Assembly: GCF_002119725.1 (NCBI RefSeq)
Contig: NZ_CP021109.1
Location: 2,232,001 to 2,296,000, forward strand
Source: Bordetella genomosp. 9
Lineage (GTDB): Bacteria; Pseudomonadota; Gammaproteobacteria; Burkholderiales; Burkholderiaceae_B
Length of the DNA: 64,000 bases
Reading direction: 5' to 3'
The notes under the pieces were generated by a model. The model did no database searches. It saw only the letters and a list, made by a program, of their open reading frames with translations, and was not told where the DNA came from. Shown one piece after another: positions 7,731-16,798 of this stretch. The first letter of the stretch is position 1, and the number at the start of each line of letters is the position of its first letter. Both the position numbers and the translations under genes were made by a program.

Positions 7731-9824
7731 ATGCCAGCTGCCGTGGCCACCGGTAAGGCTCGCGCCCCGGCCAAGCCCGAAGCCGCCGCCGCGCCGCGCA
7801 GCGATACCGCGCGGCGCATGCACGCGTTGGGACTGAAGGAGCCGGCCGACCTGGTGCTGCACCTGCCGTTGCGCTACGAGGACGAAACGCGGATCACGGC
7901 GATTTCCGCGTTGCGGCCAGGCTATACCGCGCAGGTGGAAGGCGAAATCACCCGCTGCGAGGTGCAATACCGTCCGCGGCGGCAACTGACCGCGGCCATC
8001 GCGGACGACACCGGCGAGCTGCAGCTGCGTTGGCTCAATTTCTATCCCAGCCAGCAGCGCCAGCTGACGGTGGGGCGACGGCTGCGGGCGCGCGGGGAAG
8101 TGCGCGGCGGCCTGTTCGGGCGCGAGATGGTGCATCCCCGCATGGCCAGCGCCGACACGCCGCTGGCCACGGCACTGACGCCGGTGTATCCCACCACCGA
8201 AGGTTTGCATCAGTCTGTCCTGCGCAAGGCCGTTGCACAAGCGCTGGCGCAGGTCGATCTGACCGATTCGCTGCCGGCGCCGGTGCGCGAACGGTATGAT
8301 CTGGCGCCCTTCGACGAATCGATCCGCATGCTGCACATGCCGCCGGCCGGCGTCTCCGAGCAGGCGCTGGCGGAGCGGGCGCATCCGGCGTGGCGCCGCA
8401 TCAAGTTCGACGAATTGCTGGCGCAGCAATTGTCCCTGGCGGAAGCGCGCGCGGCGCGGCGCACGCACAAGGCCCTGCCGCTGGCCTTGTCCGCCGACCC
8501 CGACGGACTCGTTGCCAGGCTGTATCGCGCGCTGCCGTTTTCGCTGACGGCCGCGCAGGCGCGGGTCGTGGCCGAAATCGCCGCCGACCTGGCGCGGCCA
8601 TTTCCAATGAATCGCCTGCTGCAGGGCGACGTGGGCAGCGGCAAGACCGTGGTGGCGGCCATCGCCGCCGCGCAGGCCATGCAGGCCGGCGCGCAGGTGG
8701 CGCTGATGGCGCCGACGGAAATCCTTGCCGAACAGCATTTCCGCAAACTCGTCGATTGGCTGCAACCGCTGGGGGTGCGCGTGGCCTGGCTCAGCGGCAG
8801 CGTTGGCGCCAAGGCGCGGCGCGAGGCTGCGGCAGCGGCCGCGGACGGCAGCGTCCAGCTTGTCGTGGGGACCCAGGCGCTGATCCAGGACCACGTGTCC
8901 TTTCAGCGGCTGGGCCTTTCCATCGTCGACGAACAGCATCGCTTCGGGGTCGGCCAGCGCCTGGCCTTGAACCGCAAGGGCGAGTCCGCGCATGGGCGCA
9001 TCGTGCCCCACCAGCTCAACATGAGCGCCACGCCGATTCCGCGCACGCTGGCCATGACGTTTTTCGCGGACCTGGATGTGTCCGTCATCGACGAGCTGCC
9101 CCCGGGCCGTACGCCGGTCGTCACCAAGCTGGTTTCGGACGCGCGCCGCGAGGAGGTCGTCGCCCACGTGGCGCAGGCCGTGCGGGGCGGCCGGCAGGCG
9201 TACTGGGTATGTCCGCTGGTGGAAGAAAGCGAAGCGCTGGAGCTGCAGACGGCGGTCGACACCTACGAAGCGATGCGCGCAGACCTGCCGGACCTGCGCA
9301 TCGGCCTGGTTCATGGCCGTTTGCCGCAGAACGAGAAGGCAGAGGTCATGCAGGCGTTCCGGCAGGGCGGGATCGATGTGCTGGTGGCGACCACGGTGAT
9401 CGAAGTGGGGGTCGATGTGCCCAATGCCTCGTTGATGGTGATCGAACACGCCGAACGCTTCGGGCTGGCGCAGTTGCACCAGCTTCGGGGGCGGGTCGGC
9501 CGGGGCACGGCCGAATCCGTGTGCGTGCTGCTGTATCAGACGCCGTTGTCGCGTATCGCACGGGAACGGCTGCGCGCCATGTTCGAAACCGCGGACGGCT
9601 TCGAGATCGCCCGGCGCGACCTCGTGCAGCGCGGTCCCGGCGAGTTCCTCGGCACGCGGCAGTCGGGGCTGGCGCTGCTGCGCTTTGCCGACATCGAGCT
9701 GGATGCGGCCATCGCGGAACAGGCGCGTGAAGCCGCAGCCTGGCTGCGCAAGGATTTCCCCGACGCGGTGCAGCTCCATCTGACGCGGTGGATGCGCGGC
9801 CGCGAAGATTTTCTGCGCACATGA
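7731..9824 (+). CDS. recG: ATP-dependent DNA helicase RecG
   Basis: 697-aa superfamily 2 helicase that remodels stalled replication forks and Holliday junctions. N-terminal wedge (OB) domain, then helicase motifs: I (LLQGDVGSGKTVVA, near residue 300), II (DEQH with RFGVGQR), III (MSATPIPRTLAMT), V (VATTVIEVGVDVPNA) and VI (QLHQLRGRVGRG), followed by the RecG C-terminal region. Length is normal. The ATG has no obvious Shine-Dalgarno sequence and the first 25 residues are low-complexity Ala/Pro, so the true start could be slightly downstream. The recG-oxyR order is also known from Bordetella. Confidence 0.96.
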   Translation: MPAAVATGKARAPAKPEAAAAPRSDTARRMHALGLKEPADLVLHLPLRYEDETRITAISALRPGYTAQVEGEITRCEVQYRPRRQLTAAIADDTGELQLRWLNFYPSQQRQLTVGRRLRARGEVRGGLFGREMVHPRMASADTPLATALTPVYPTTEGLHQSVLRKAVAQALAQVDLTDSLPAPVRERYDLAPFDESIRMLHMPPAGVSEQALAERAHPAWRRIKFDELLAQQLSLAEARAARRTHKALPLALSADPDGLVARLYRALPFSLTAAQARVVAEIAADLARPFPMNRLLQGDVGSGKTVVAAIAAAQAMQAGAQVALMAPTEILAEQHFRKLVDWLQPLGVRVAWLSGSVGAKARREAAAAAADGSVQLVVGTQALIQDHVSFQRLGLSIVDEQHRFGVGQRLALNRKGESAHGRIVPHQLNMSATPIPRTLAMTFFADLDVSVIDELPPGRTPVVTKLVSDARREEVVAHVAQAVRGGRQAYWVCPLVEESEALELQTAVDTYEAMRADLPDLRIGLVHGRLPQNEKAEVMQAFRQGGIDVLVATTVIEVGVDVPNASLMVIEHAERFGLAQLHQLRGRVGRGTAESVCVLLYQTPLSRIARERLRAMFETADGFEIARRDLVQRGPGEFLGTRQSGLALLRFADIELDAAIAEQAREAAAWLRKDFPDAVQLHLTRWMRGREDFLRT

Positions 9825-9888
9825 GCGTGAAACCGAAGCGACAGACTTCATCCGGCCGCGGCGCGGCCATCCCAACGGAATCGCCACC

Positions 9889-10839
9889 ATGACCCTGACC
9901 GAGCTCAAATACATCGTCGCCGTGGCCCGCGAGCGCCATTTCGGCCGGGCGGCGGAGGCCTGTTTCGTCAGCCAGCCGACCCTGTCGGTGGCAATCCGCA
10001 AGCTGGAAGACGAGCTTGGCGTGACCATCTTCGAGCGCGGCGGCGCGGAAGTGGGCGTGACCGCGATCGGCCAGCGCATCGTCGCACAGGCCCAGAAGGT
10101 GCTCGAAGAAAGCGCCAGCATCAAGGAGATCGCGCGACAGGGCCATGACCCCCTCGCCGGGCCGCTGCGCGTGGGGGTGATCCACACCATCGGGCCGTAC
10201 CTGCTGCCCAGGCTCGTGCCCGTGCAGATCGAGCGCACGCCGCAGATGCCCCTGCTGCTGCAGGAGAACTTCACGCTGCGACTGGTCGAACTGTTGCGGC
10301 AGGGCGAGATCGATTGCGCGATCATGGCCTTGCCGCTGCCCGAAGCCGGCCTGGTGATCCAGCCGCTCTATGACGAGCCTTTCCTGGTGGCGGTGCCCAA
10401 GGACCACCCCTGGGCAGAACGCAAGGCGATTCCTGCGCAGGACCTGAAGCAGCAGACCATGCTGCTGTTGGGAAGCGGCCATTGCTTCCGCGATCAGGTG
10501 CTTGAGGTCTGTCCCGAGCTGTCGCGTTTTTCCGCAGCCAGCGACGGCATCCAGCGCACCTTCGAAGGTTCCTCGCTGGAGACCATCCGCCACATGGTCG
10601 CGGCCGGCATCGGCATCACGGTACTGCCGGTGACCGCCGTGCCGGAGAATCCGCCCGCGGACAGTCTGCTGCGCTATGTGCCGCTGGAGGCGCCCACCCC
10701 CGATCGCCGCGTCGTGCTGGCCTGGCGGCGCAGCTTTCCGCGCGTGGCCGCCATCGAAGCGCTGGCGCAATCGGTCTATGCCACGCCGCTGCCGGGCGTG
10801 CGCATGCTGGAAGGCGCCATCGCGGCGCATCAGGACTGA
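9889..10839 (+). CDS. oxyR: Hydrogen peroxide-sensing LysR regulator OxyR
   Basis: 316-aa LysR protein with an N-terminal helix-turn-helix (FGRAAEACFVSQPTLSVAIRK region). The two redox cysteines C199 and C208 (GSGHCFRDQVLEVCPELS) are at the same numbers as in E. coli OxyR, where they form the activating disulfide. This identifies it as OxyR rather than a generic LysR. A dps gene, a typical OxyR target, lies 3.3 kb downstream. The 3' end overlaps the convergent large gene by 10 bp. Confidence 0.95.
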   Translation: MTLTELKYIVAVARERHFGRAAEACFVSQPTLSVAIRKLEDELGVTIFERGGAEVGVTAIGQRIVAQAQKVLEESASIKEIARQGHDPLAGPLRVGVIHTIGPYLLPRLVPVQIERTPQMPLLLQENFTLRLVELLRQGEIDCAIMALPLPEAGLVIQPLYDEPFLVAVPKDHPWAERKAIPAQDLKQQTMLLLGSGHCFRDQVLEVCPELSRFSAASDGIQRTFEGSSLETIRHMVAAGIGITVLPVTAVPENPPADSLLRYVPLEAPTPDRRVVLAWRRSFPRVAAIEALAQSVYATPLPGVRMLEGAIAAHQD

Positions 10840-13800
10840 ATGGCGTCGCCCGTCCCTTCATCGCTGGCATAACCGGCGTCCTGCGCATCCGGCGGGGCCG
10901 GGTACACGGCGGTGTTCGCGGGCGGGTAGGCCTGCCGCAAGTCCGGGATGCCCTGCAAGTTTGGCGGCACGCCGAGGGAGCCTGCATCCGCGGGCGGGTA
11001 CACCTGGCGCATGGCCGGCACGTAACCCACGTCGGGTGGATAGTCATACTCCGCATGCTTCGGCGTGCGGCCGCTCGCGCGGCTCACGCTTATTTCAGAG
11101 GCAGCGTAAGGCGAGGGGGCTGCCGTTTCCGGGTCTGCCGGTATGGACCCGGTGCGCGATCTCGACCCGGACGCCGCCTGCGGCGTTGCGCCCGCCGCCG
11201 CGTCCGGAGTTGCCGGCAAGGCGGCATCGGCGGGCCTGCCGTGCGCCGGCCGGACCGGCGCCAGCTTTCCATCCTGCCGCTGCATCCGCTGCAGGATGCC
11301 GCTATGGTTTAGAACGGTTTCCTGCAGGTTGGTCAGCATCGCGTCCATATCGACCCGGGCGCCCGAATGGCCGCACACCGCGACATTCAAATGCTGGAAA
11401 TCGCCGTAAAGATCCCGCCAGAGCGCGTCGAAACGTCGCCTGAGATGCGTCGTGAGCGCGCCGGCCGTTTCGTAGTGCGTTCCCGTGAAAATGAAAGGCG
11501 GGTCGACCGGTTTACTCGTATCGCGGGCATGGTCGATGAGGCGCGACACCACATCGGCGGCCGCCAGCCCGTTGCGCCGGCGGCTGGCCGGGCTCGCAAC
11601 GGCGGCGTACAGGCGCTGGATTTCCGGCTCCGCTTGCGCCCGGAACGCCGGGGCGCGGGCCAGCGCCCTGCGGCGCAGTCGCGCCAGCGCCTCCTGGCTC
11701 AACGTGCGGAACATGGCGTCGTGCAGGGACGTCCGGTCCGCTGCGCTGCCGGGCGCGGCCATGGCGATGGCGTCCAGTTCTTCGCGCAGCGGACGCTGCC
11801 CGCCCGTTGCCGCATACGGAGAGAAAACGTTCAGGAGCATCGCAAGCGCCCCGTCTTCCAGCGAGCTCCACAGCAGTTCCAGCGCCTCATCCCGTTGCAG
11901 GTAGGATCGTTGGAACACCCACGTCGTGGTGACGGCCAGGGATTGCGTGGCCGCATGGATTTTTTCCAGGGACCTTGCGCCTGGGCGTGCGGCAGGCGAG
12001 GATGCGCCGATCAGGGGGCTTGCTTCGCGCAGTATGGCATTGATGGAATCCAGTCCCGTGGCTTTCGCCTGGGCAACATGCACGCGCTGCCAAAGGGTCG
12101 CCAGAACCTCCTGCGCCTGTTCCCGCTGATCGGCCGGGATGTGCCGAAGCAGGTCGCCTTTGCCGCGGCCCTTCAGGCCCCGCGCGAGCCCGTCGGGACC
12201 GAAATGATTGCCGAGCGGTCCGTTGTAGACAAGGTCGAATTTCACCAGACCTTTCAGCGCCTCGTCGATCGCTTCCGTCTGGCGCCGTTGCGCGTTATCG
12301 AAGCGCTGCAAATCCGCCCATGCCTGCAGAATGCGGGGCAGCTTGCGGCCGACCGCCTTTTCCGCGTGCCTGTCCGATCCGTCGAGGAAGGCATCGAGCA
12401 GCCCCTTGATTCCGTTGTGGACCGCGTTCATCGCCGTCCCCGGGGACCGCACGATTTCCGGCGCCGGCTTGCCGGGCAGGACCTCGCGAGCGGCTTCCTG
12501 TTGCGCCGCTTGCGTGGCCAGCCAGGCCGATCCCGGCACGGCATCGATCGCGCGCTGGACGCCCATGCCGTCCAACACCACGCCCAGCATCTGTGCGCGC
12601 AGGGCATTCAGCTCCTTTGGCTCAAGGATTTGCGGCGCGTTCAACATGGCCAGATGTCCATCCACTTTCTGCGTCACTTGCGCCAGCGCCTCGGTCAAGG
12701 GCGCGGCGAGCCGGTGGATGCCATCGAAATCCCGCTGGTGCGGCGGGACCAGGGCGTTGCGGACGGCGTGCGCAAACAGCGCCTTCATGATCTGGTCGAG
12801 TTTGCCCTTGCCTGCGTGCGGTTGCAGCGCCGCCACGCTCCCGTACAGAATCTGCAGGCCCTCGGCCGTCGGCTGCAGCGATGGGGCGGCAAGCCTTGCC
12901 GAATGCTCGCAGGCGGCCTCTTTCAATACCTCGATCGCGGCGGACCGGAAGCCGCCAGGTATGTCTTTCAAGTCGTTCAGTGCGGCCGCGACGGTTGTTT
13001 CCGTGGCGTCAGAGCGGCCGCCGGCCCGGCACTTTGCCCACTCTGCGACGGCGCTTTTCCATGCCTGCATGGTTTCGTCGCTGGAGAAAGCCAGCACGGC
13101 GCGGCTCAGCGCCGCGGCGCCATCCGGTTCGCGGCTGAGCAGCCTCAGCTTCGGCATCAGAAAGGCTTGCAGATCGCCGTCGGGCCGCAGCATGCGGCGT
13201 GCGGTCAGGATACGTTCGAACGCAGCCACTGCCTCGGGCGTTATCGCGGCGGGGGAGCCTGCGCTCAGTGCCTGGGCAAGGAAATCCAGATCCTTGCCCG
13301 TGGCGCGCAAGGCGGCTTCGGCGTCGATGGCCGTGCCCAGGGCCTGCCGGGCGGTGGCGACGTGCTCGGGCGAGGCCTGCGTGCCTTCGGCCGGCATCGA
13401 CGCCGCCCAGCGCTCGAAACCCATCTTCAGTTTGGCCAGGCGACGGCAAGCCTGGGCATCGGCGCTGGGGCTGTATGCCGATGTGCCGGCGCCGTACTGC
13501 CGCAGAAGCTGATCCTGCATGAAGCGCAGCAGGCCCGGACCATCGTCGGGCCGCTGCGCGGCGTGCGGCGGCAGGGCATCGCCCAGGCGGGCGGTGCGCT
13601 CGGCAAGGCGGGCGAGCCGGTCATGCGCTTTATCGCTCAGCGCGCCGTCCCCGGTCTTCGCCAGGGCCTGCCTCAGCTTGCCTGCATCATGCGCCAACTG
13701 ACGCTCCGCCGCCCTGGCTGCGCGGCGGCTTCGGCCCGGGTTGCCCGCGTTCACCAGGCTGAACGGCTGGCGCGCACGGCCGGGTGTGGGCTTGTGCCGT

Positions 13801-13916
13801 TTGCCTGGCCCCGCCAGGACGCTGAAGACGAGATTTTCCAGGCGTCCGCGCGGGCGGTCTGCGCACGACGCCGTCGATTGCCCGAGTGATGCCTGTATGC
13901 CGATTGGATTGGTCAT
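10830..13916 (-). CDS. Large unrecognised protein, candidate secreted effector
   Basis: 1028-aa protein with no family I recognise. I chose the ATG at 13916 (MTNPIGIQASLGQSTAS). Upstream extension gives only arginine-rich sequence. No signal peptide or membrane segment. The first 19 residues are rich in Ser, Thr, Gln and Ile without acidic residues, as in many type III secretion signals. Residues about 50-850 are mostly alpha-helical in appearance. The last 100 residues are disordered and carry Tyr-Pro motifs: two copies of RQ[VA]YPPA[DN], plus EYDYPPDVGY and AVYPAPPD. It is monocistronic, between oxyR (10-bp convergent overlap) and divergent dps. GC content looks like the neighbours. No secretion genes are in the window. 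The effector role is an inference. Confidence 0.7.
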   Translation of the reverse strand: MTNPIGIQASLGQSTASCADRPRGRLENLVFSVLAGPGKRHKPTPGRARQPFSLVNAGNPGRSRRAARAAERQLAHDAGKLRQALAKTGDGALSDKAHDRLARLAERTARLGDALPPHAAQRPDDGPGLLRFMQDQLLRQYGAGTSAYSPSADAQACRRLAKLKMGFERWAASMPAEGTQASPEHVATARQALGTAIDAEAALRATGKDLDFLAQALSAGSPAAITPEAVAAFERILTARRMLRPDGDLQAFLMPKLRLLSREPDGAAALSRAVLAFSSDETMQAWKSAVAEWAKCRAGGRSDATETTVAAALNDLKDIPGGFRSAAIEVLKEAACEHSARLAAPSLQPTAEGLQILYGSVAALQPHAGKGKLDQIMKALFAHAVRNALVPPHQRDFDGIHRLAAPLTEALAQVTQKVDGHLAMLNAPQILEPKELNALRAQMLGVVLDGMGVQRAIDAVPGSAWLATQAAQQEAAREVLPGKPAPEIVRSPGTAMNAVHNGIKGLLDAFLDGSDRHAEKAVGRKLPRILQAWADLQRFDNAQRRQTEAIDEALKGLVKFDLVYNGPLGNHFGPDGLARGLKGRGKGDLLRHIPADQREQAQEVLATLWQRVHVAQAKATGLDSINAILREASPLIGASSPAARPGARSLEKIHAATQSLAVTTTWVFQRSYLQRDEALELLWSSLEDGALAMLLNVFSPYAATGGQRPLREELDAIAMAAPGSAADRTSLHDAMFRTLSQEALARLRRRALARAPAFRAQAEPEIQRLYAAVASPASRRRNGLAAADVVSRLIDHARDTSKPVDPPFIFTGTHYETAGALTTHLRRRFDALWRDLYGDFQHLNVAVCGHSGARVDMDAMLTNLQETVLNHSGILQRMQRQDGKLAPVRPAHGRPADAALPATPDAAAGATPQAASGSRSRTGSIPADPETAAPSPYAASEISVSRASGRTPKHAEYDYPPDVGYVPAMRQVYPPADAGSLGVPPNLQGIPDLRQAYPPANTAVYPAPPDAQDAGYASDEGTGDAIQS

Positions 13917-14158
13917 GTCCGGTGTGCTTCTCCGTTGCCGCCGGGCTCGTGCCCGGCATCCGATGCTCGTCCGCGCCTGGGGACAAGTCGCGGAGGGCAG
14001 TCTACGGAGCGGCGGCCTGCGCGGCCATAAGGGGCGCTTACGCTGGCCGGTCGACTGCATGACCGGAACACGGCGAGTCATGGACGCGGCATGTAGGGAT
14101 CCGGCGCTGCGGCGATGCTATTCTTCCGTCATACCCGTTCATCAAGGAGAGTTGCGTC

Positions 14159-14656
14159 ATGTCCGAACTTGCCAAATCCCAGGCCCCCCGCATCAACATC
14201 GGCATTTCCGATCAGGATCGCGCGGCGATCGCCGGCGAGCTTTCCAAACTGCTCGCCGATTCGTACACGCTGTATCTGATGACGCACAATTTCCACTGGA
14301 ACGTCACCGGGCCGCTGTTCAACACGCTTCACCAGATGTTCATGGAGCAGTACACCGAAGCCTGGAATGCGCTGGACAGCATCGCCGAGCGCATCCGGGC
14401 GCTGGGTCATCACGCGCCCGGGACGTATCGGGAATACGCCGCGCTGTCGTCCATCGACGAGCCCACTTCAGTGCCCGCCGCGCTGGACATGGTCCGCATG
14501 CTCGTCGCCGGCAACGAGGCCGTCGCCAAGACGGCCCGGGCGGCTTTCCAGAAGGCCGACGCCGCCAACGACCAGCCGACGGCGGATCTGCTGACGCAGC
14601 GCCTGGACATCCACGAAAAGAACGCCTGGATGCTGCGCAGCCTGCTGGAAGGCTGA
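14159..14656 (+). CDS. dps: Dps-family DNA-binding ferritin-like protein
   Basis: 165-aa Dps: a dodecameric mini-ferritin that binds DNA, oxidises Fe2+ with H2O2 and protects DNA in stress. It has the ferroxidase ligands in MTHNFHWNVTGPLF (His) and the D/E pair in the EAWNALDSIAERIR helix. AAGGAGAG lies 8-12 bp before the ATG. Likely OxyR-controlled, as in many proteobacteria, with oxyR nearby, though no OxyR site could be confirmed by eye. Divergent from the large effector-like gene with 242 bp between starts. A TATTCT element near 14120 may be its -10 box. Confidence 0.93.
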   Translation: MSELAKSQAPRINIGISDQDRAAIAGELSKLLADSYTLYLMTHNFHWNVTGPLFNTLHQMFMEQYTEAWNALDSIAERIRALGHHAPGTYREYAALSSIDEPTSVPAALDMVRMLVAGNEAVAKTARAAFQKADAANDQPTADLLTQRLDIHEKNAWMLRSLLEG

Positions 14657-14664
14657 GCGGCCGG

Positions 14665-14687
14665 CGCGCGGCGAAGACCGCCGCGCG
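14665..14687. terminator. GC-rich hairpin between convergent dps and hydrolase
   Basis: Perfect 9-bp arms CGCGCGGCG / CGCCGCGCG around an AAGAC loop, 9 bp after the dps stop and 17 bp from the end of the convergent hydrolase gene. There is no T-tract. Probably a bidirectional terminator or 3' stabiliser. Confidence 0.45.
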
Positions 14688-14703
14688 ATGCCGGGGCTTG
14701 CCG

Positions 14704-15300
14704 CTAGCCCTGTGCCGGCTGCGCCATGGGCGGGATGCGCCGCGACGGCGGCCGCACGCGCCATGCGGCACGCCGCCGCAAGGCGCGCAGCGCGTTCAAG
14801 CCCTGCGGCCAGGCGCCGAAGCCGGCTTCCGCGTTGATGTGTCCGGCGCCGGGCAGCACGATCAGGCGGCTTCCCCATTGCTCTGCCAGATGCCGCGCCC
14901 GCGCCAGGCTGCAGTAGGGATCGTTGTCGCTGGCCACGACCACGCTCTGGAAGGGCAGGGAACGCGTCGCGATCGGCGCGAATGCGCCCAGGCAGGCCGG
15001 GGCGCCCGGCCGCTCGACATCGGCGGGCGCTACCAGCAGCGCGGCGGCTATGCGGCCATGCAAGGCGGCAGGCAGCGCCGCCGCCGCGATGCAGCCCAGG
15101 CTGTGCGCAATCAACAGGGCGGGCCACGGGGCGGCTTCCACGCAGGCGGCCAGGGTGCCGATCCAGGACTGGGGATCGGGATTTTCCCAGTCGCGCTGCG
15201 GCACGCGGACGGCATGCGGCAGGGTCCGTTCCCACAGGCTTTGCCAGTGGTCCGGGCCCGAATTCCGCCAGCCGGGAACGATGATCGGTTGAAATCGCAT
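14704..15300 (-). CDS. RBBP9/YdeN-family alpha/beta hydrolase
   Basis: 198-aa small serine hydrolase. The family N-terminus FQPIIVPGWRNSGPDHWQS is followed by the nucleophile elbow AHSLGC, the acid residue region ASDNDPYC and the histidine in GAGHINAEAGFG. Substrate unknown; members are esterases or hydrolases of poorly defined role. The start at 15300 (MRFQPIIVPGW) gives the family length. An ATG at 15327 in frame would add nine residues, and neither has a strong ribosome site. Convergent with dps. Confidence 0.82.
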   Translation of the reverse strand: MRFQPIIVPGWRNSGPDHWQSLWERTLPHAVRVPQRDWENPDPQSWIGTLAACVEAAPWPALLIAHSLGCIAAAALPAALHGRIAAALLVAPADVERPGAPACLGAFAPIATRSLPFQSVVVASDNDPYCSLARARHLAEQWGSRLIVLPGAGHINAEAGFGAWPQGLNALRALRRRAAWRVRPPSRRIPPMAQPAQG

Positions 15301-15580
15301 GGAGCGATAATGCAGGCGCAGCCTCATTGCGCAAACGAATTAATGCGCTTGTAGATATATTTGGCGCGTTATAAGCGCCGCGACCGTGCGGTTGCGTTGA
15401 AAGTTCGCATGACGCTCGGGCGGCGGGGCGCCGGTTTTCTTTTTGAGGATTTTCCCGACGGCAGTTTCTCCGCCGCGCTTTCAGGTATTCTTTGAGCCCT
15501 TTCGCCGGCCCTGGCAGGCGAAACGCCCAGGAGGACCACGCGTCCGTTATCTGGCATGGACCGTGCCATAGGAGATGACA

Positions 15581-16705
15581 ATGAAAAAACCCCTTCGACT
15601 GACGGCCGCCGCGGCGGCGCTTGCGATAACGTCCGGATTGCTCGCCAGCGCCGCCGGCGCGCAGACCATCAAGATCGCCGCGGTGGGTCCGACGACCGGC
15701 GCGGTGACCCAGTACGGCGATATGGTGCGTGAAGGCATCAACACCGCGGTGGAGCAGGTGAACGCCGCCGGCGGTGTCAACGGCCGCAAACTGGAAGTCG
15801 TCGTGGTGGACGATGGCTGCGAACCGAAGCAGGGGCCGACCGCGGCCAACCGCGTGGTGAACGAGAAGATCGGCTTCGTGGTCGGCGGCGTGTGCTCGGG
15901 CGCCACCATTGCCGCGGCGCCCATCTATGAGCAGGAAGGCGTCGTCATGATCACGCCTTCGGCGACCGCGCCGGCATTGACCGACGGCAAGAAGTACAAC
16001 TTCATCTTCCGCACGATCGGGCGTGACGACCAGCAGGGTCCGGCCGCGGCGGCCTACATCATCGACAAGGTCAAGCCCAAGCGCGTCGCCGTGCTGCACG
16101 ACAAGCAGTCGTATGGGCAAGGCATCGCCACGGCCGTCAAGGCCAAGCTGGACCAGGCCAAGGTGCCCGTGGCGGTGTTCGAAGGCATCAACGCCGGCGA
16201 CAGCGACTATTCCGCGGTAATCACCAAGCTCAAGAGCGAGAACGTCGATTTCGTCTACTACGGCGGCTATCATCCCGAAATGGGCCTGCTGATGCGCCAG
16301 GCGGCCGAGCAGGGGCTGAAGGCGCGCTTCATGGGACCGGAAGGCGCGGGCAACCCCGACATCAACGCCATCGCGGGCCCGGCGGTCGAAGGCATGCTGC
16401 TGACCCTGCCGGCCGACTTCTCGCAGGACCCGAAGAACGCCGCGCTGGTCCAGGCGTTCAAGGACAAGAAGCGCAATCCGTCCGGGGCATTCCAGCTGAC
16501 CGCATACACCGCCACGATGGCCATCGTCGATGGCATCAAGGGCGCCGGATCCACCGATCCCGCCAAGGTGGCGGCCTGGCTGCACAAGAACAGCATCGAT
16601 GCGCCCATCGGCAAGGTATCCTGGAACAGCCAGGGCGATTTGAACAACTTCCAGTTCGAAGTGTTCGAATGGCATAAGGACGGTTCGAAAACCGCCGTGA
16701 AGTAA
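15581..16705 (+). CDS. livK: Branched-chain amino acid ABC transporter binding protein
   Basis: 374-aa periplasmic Leu/Ile/Val-type receptor. Signal peptide ends at AAGA-QTIKIA. The mature start has the family pattern IKIAAVGPTTGAVTQYGDMVREGINTAVEQ in general form. The cysteines in DDGCEPKQ and GGVCSG correspond to the usual LivJ/K disulfide. The serine/threonine ligand region is SGATIAAAP/ITPSATAP. The start at 15581 has AGGAG 7 bp upstream; an in-frame ATG at 15575 is inside that signal. No livHMGF genes adjoin, so it is an orphan receptor serving a permease elsewhere. The gene name indicates family only. Confidence 0.9.
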   Translation: MKKPLRLTAAAAALAITSGLLASAAGAQTIKIAAVGPTTGAVTQYGDMVREGINTAVEQVNAAGGVNGRKLEVVVVDDGCEPKQGPTAANRVVNEKIGFVVGGVCSGATIAAAPIYEQEGVVMITPSATAPALTDGKKYNFIFRTIGRDDQQGPAAAAYIIDKVKPKRVAVLHDKQSYGQGIATAVKAKLDQAKVPVAVFEGINAGDSDYSAVITKLKSENVDFVYYGGYHPEMGLLMRQAAEQGLKARFMGPEGAGNPDINAIAGPAVEGMLLTLPADFSQDPKNAALVQAFKDKKRNPSGAFQLTAYTATMAIVDGIKGAGSTDPAKVAAWLHKNSIDAPIGKVSWNSQGDLNNFQFEVFEWHKDGSKTAVK

Positions 16706-16717
16706 GCGCGCGGCACA

Positions 16718-16742
16718 CCGGCCCGCCCCCGCGGCGGGCCGG
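16718..16742 (+). terminator. GC-rich stem-loop after livK
   Basis: Perfect 10-bp arms CCGGCCCGCC / GGCGGGCCGG with a CCCGC loop, 13 bp after the livK stop and 57 bp before amn. No T-run follows. Probable terminator or 3' stabiliser of the livK message. Confidence 0.45.
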
Positions 16743-16798
16743 AATGTGACCTCGACGCCGGAACGCATGGCGGCGCGAGGCAGACAGGAGATCGATTC

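Noticed and set aside
7293..10325. A 1010-residue open frame on the minus strand across ridA, recG and oxyR
   Set aside because: It is the antisense shadow of three clear plus-strand genes, with arginine/histidine/glutamine-rich sequence and no ribosome site or family match.
11367..13889. An 840-residue plus-strand frame inside the large effector-like gene
   Set aside because: Composition (Arg, Gln, His, Gly) is that of an antisense shadow. The minus frame has normal protein-like composition and a plausible start and end.
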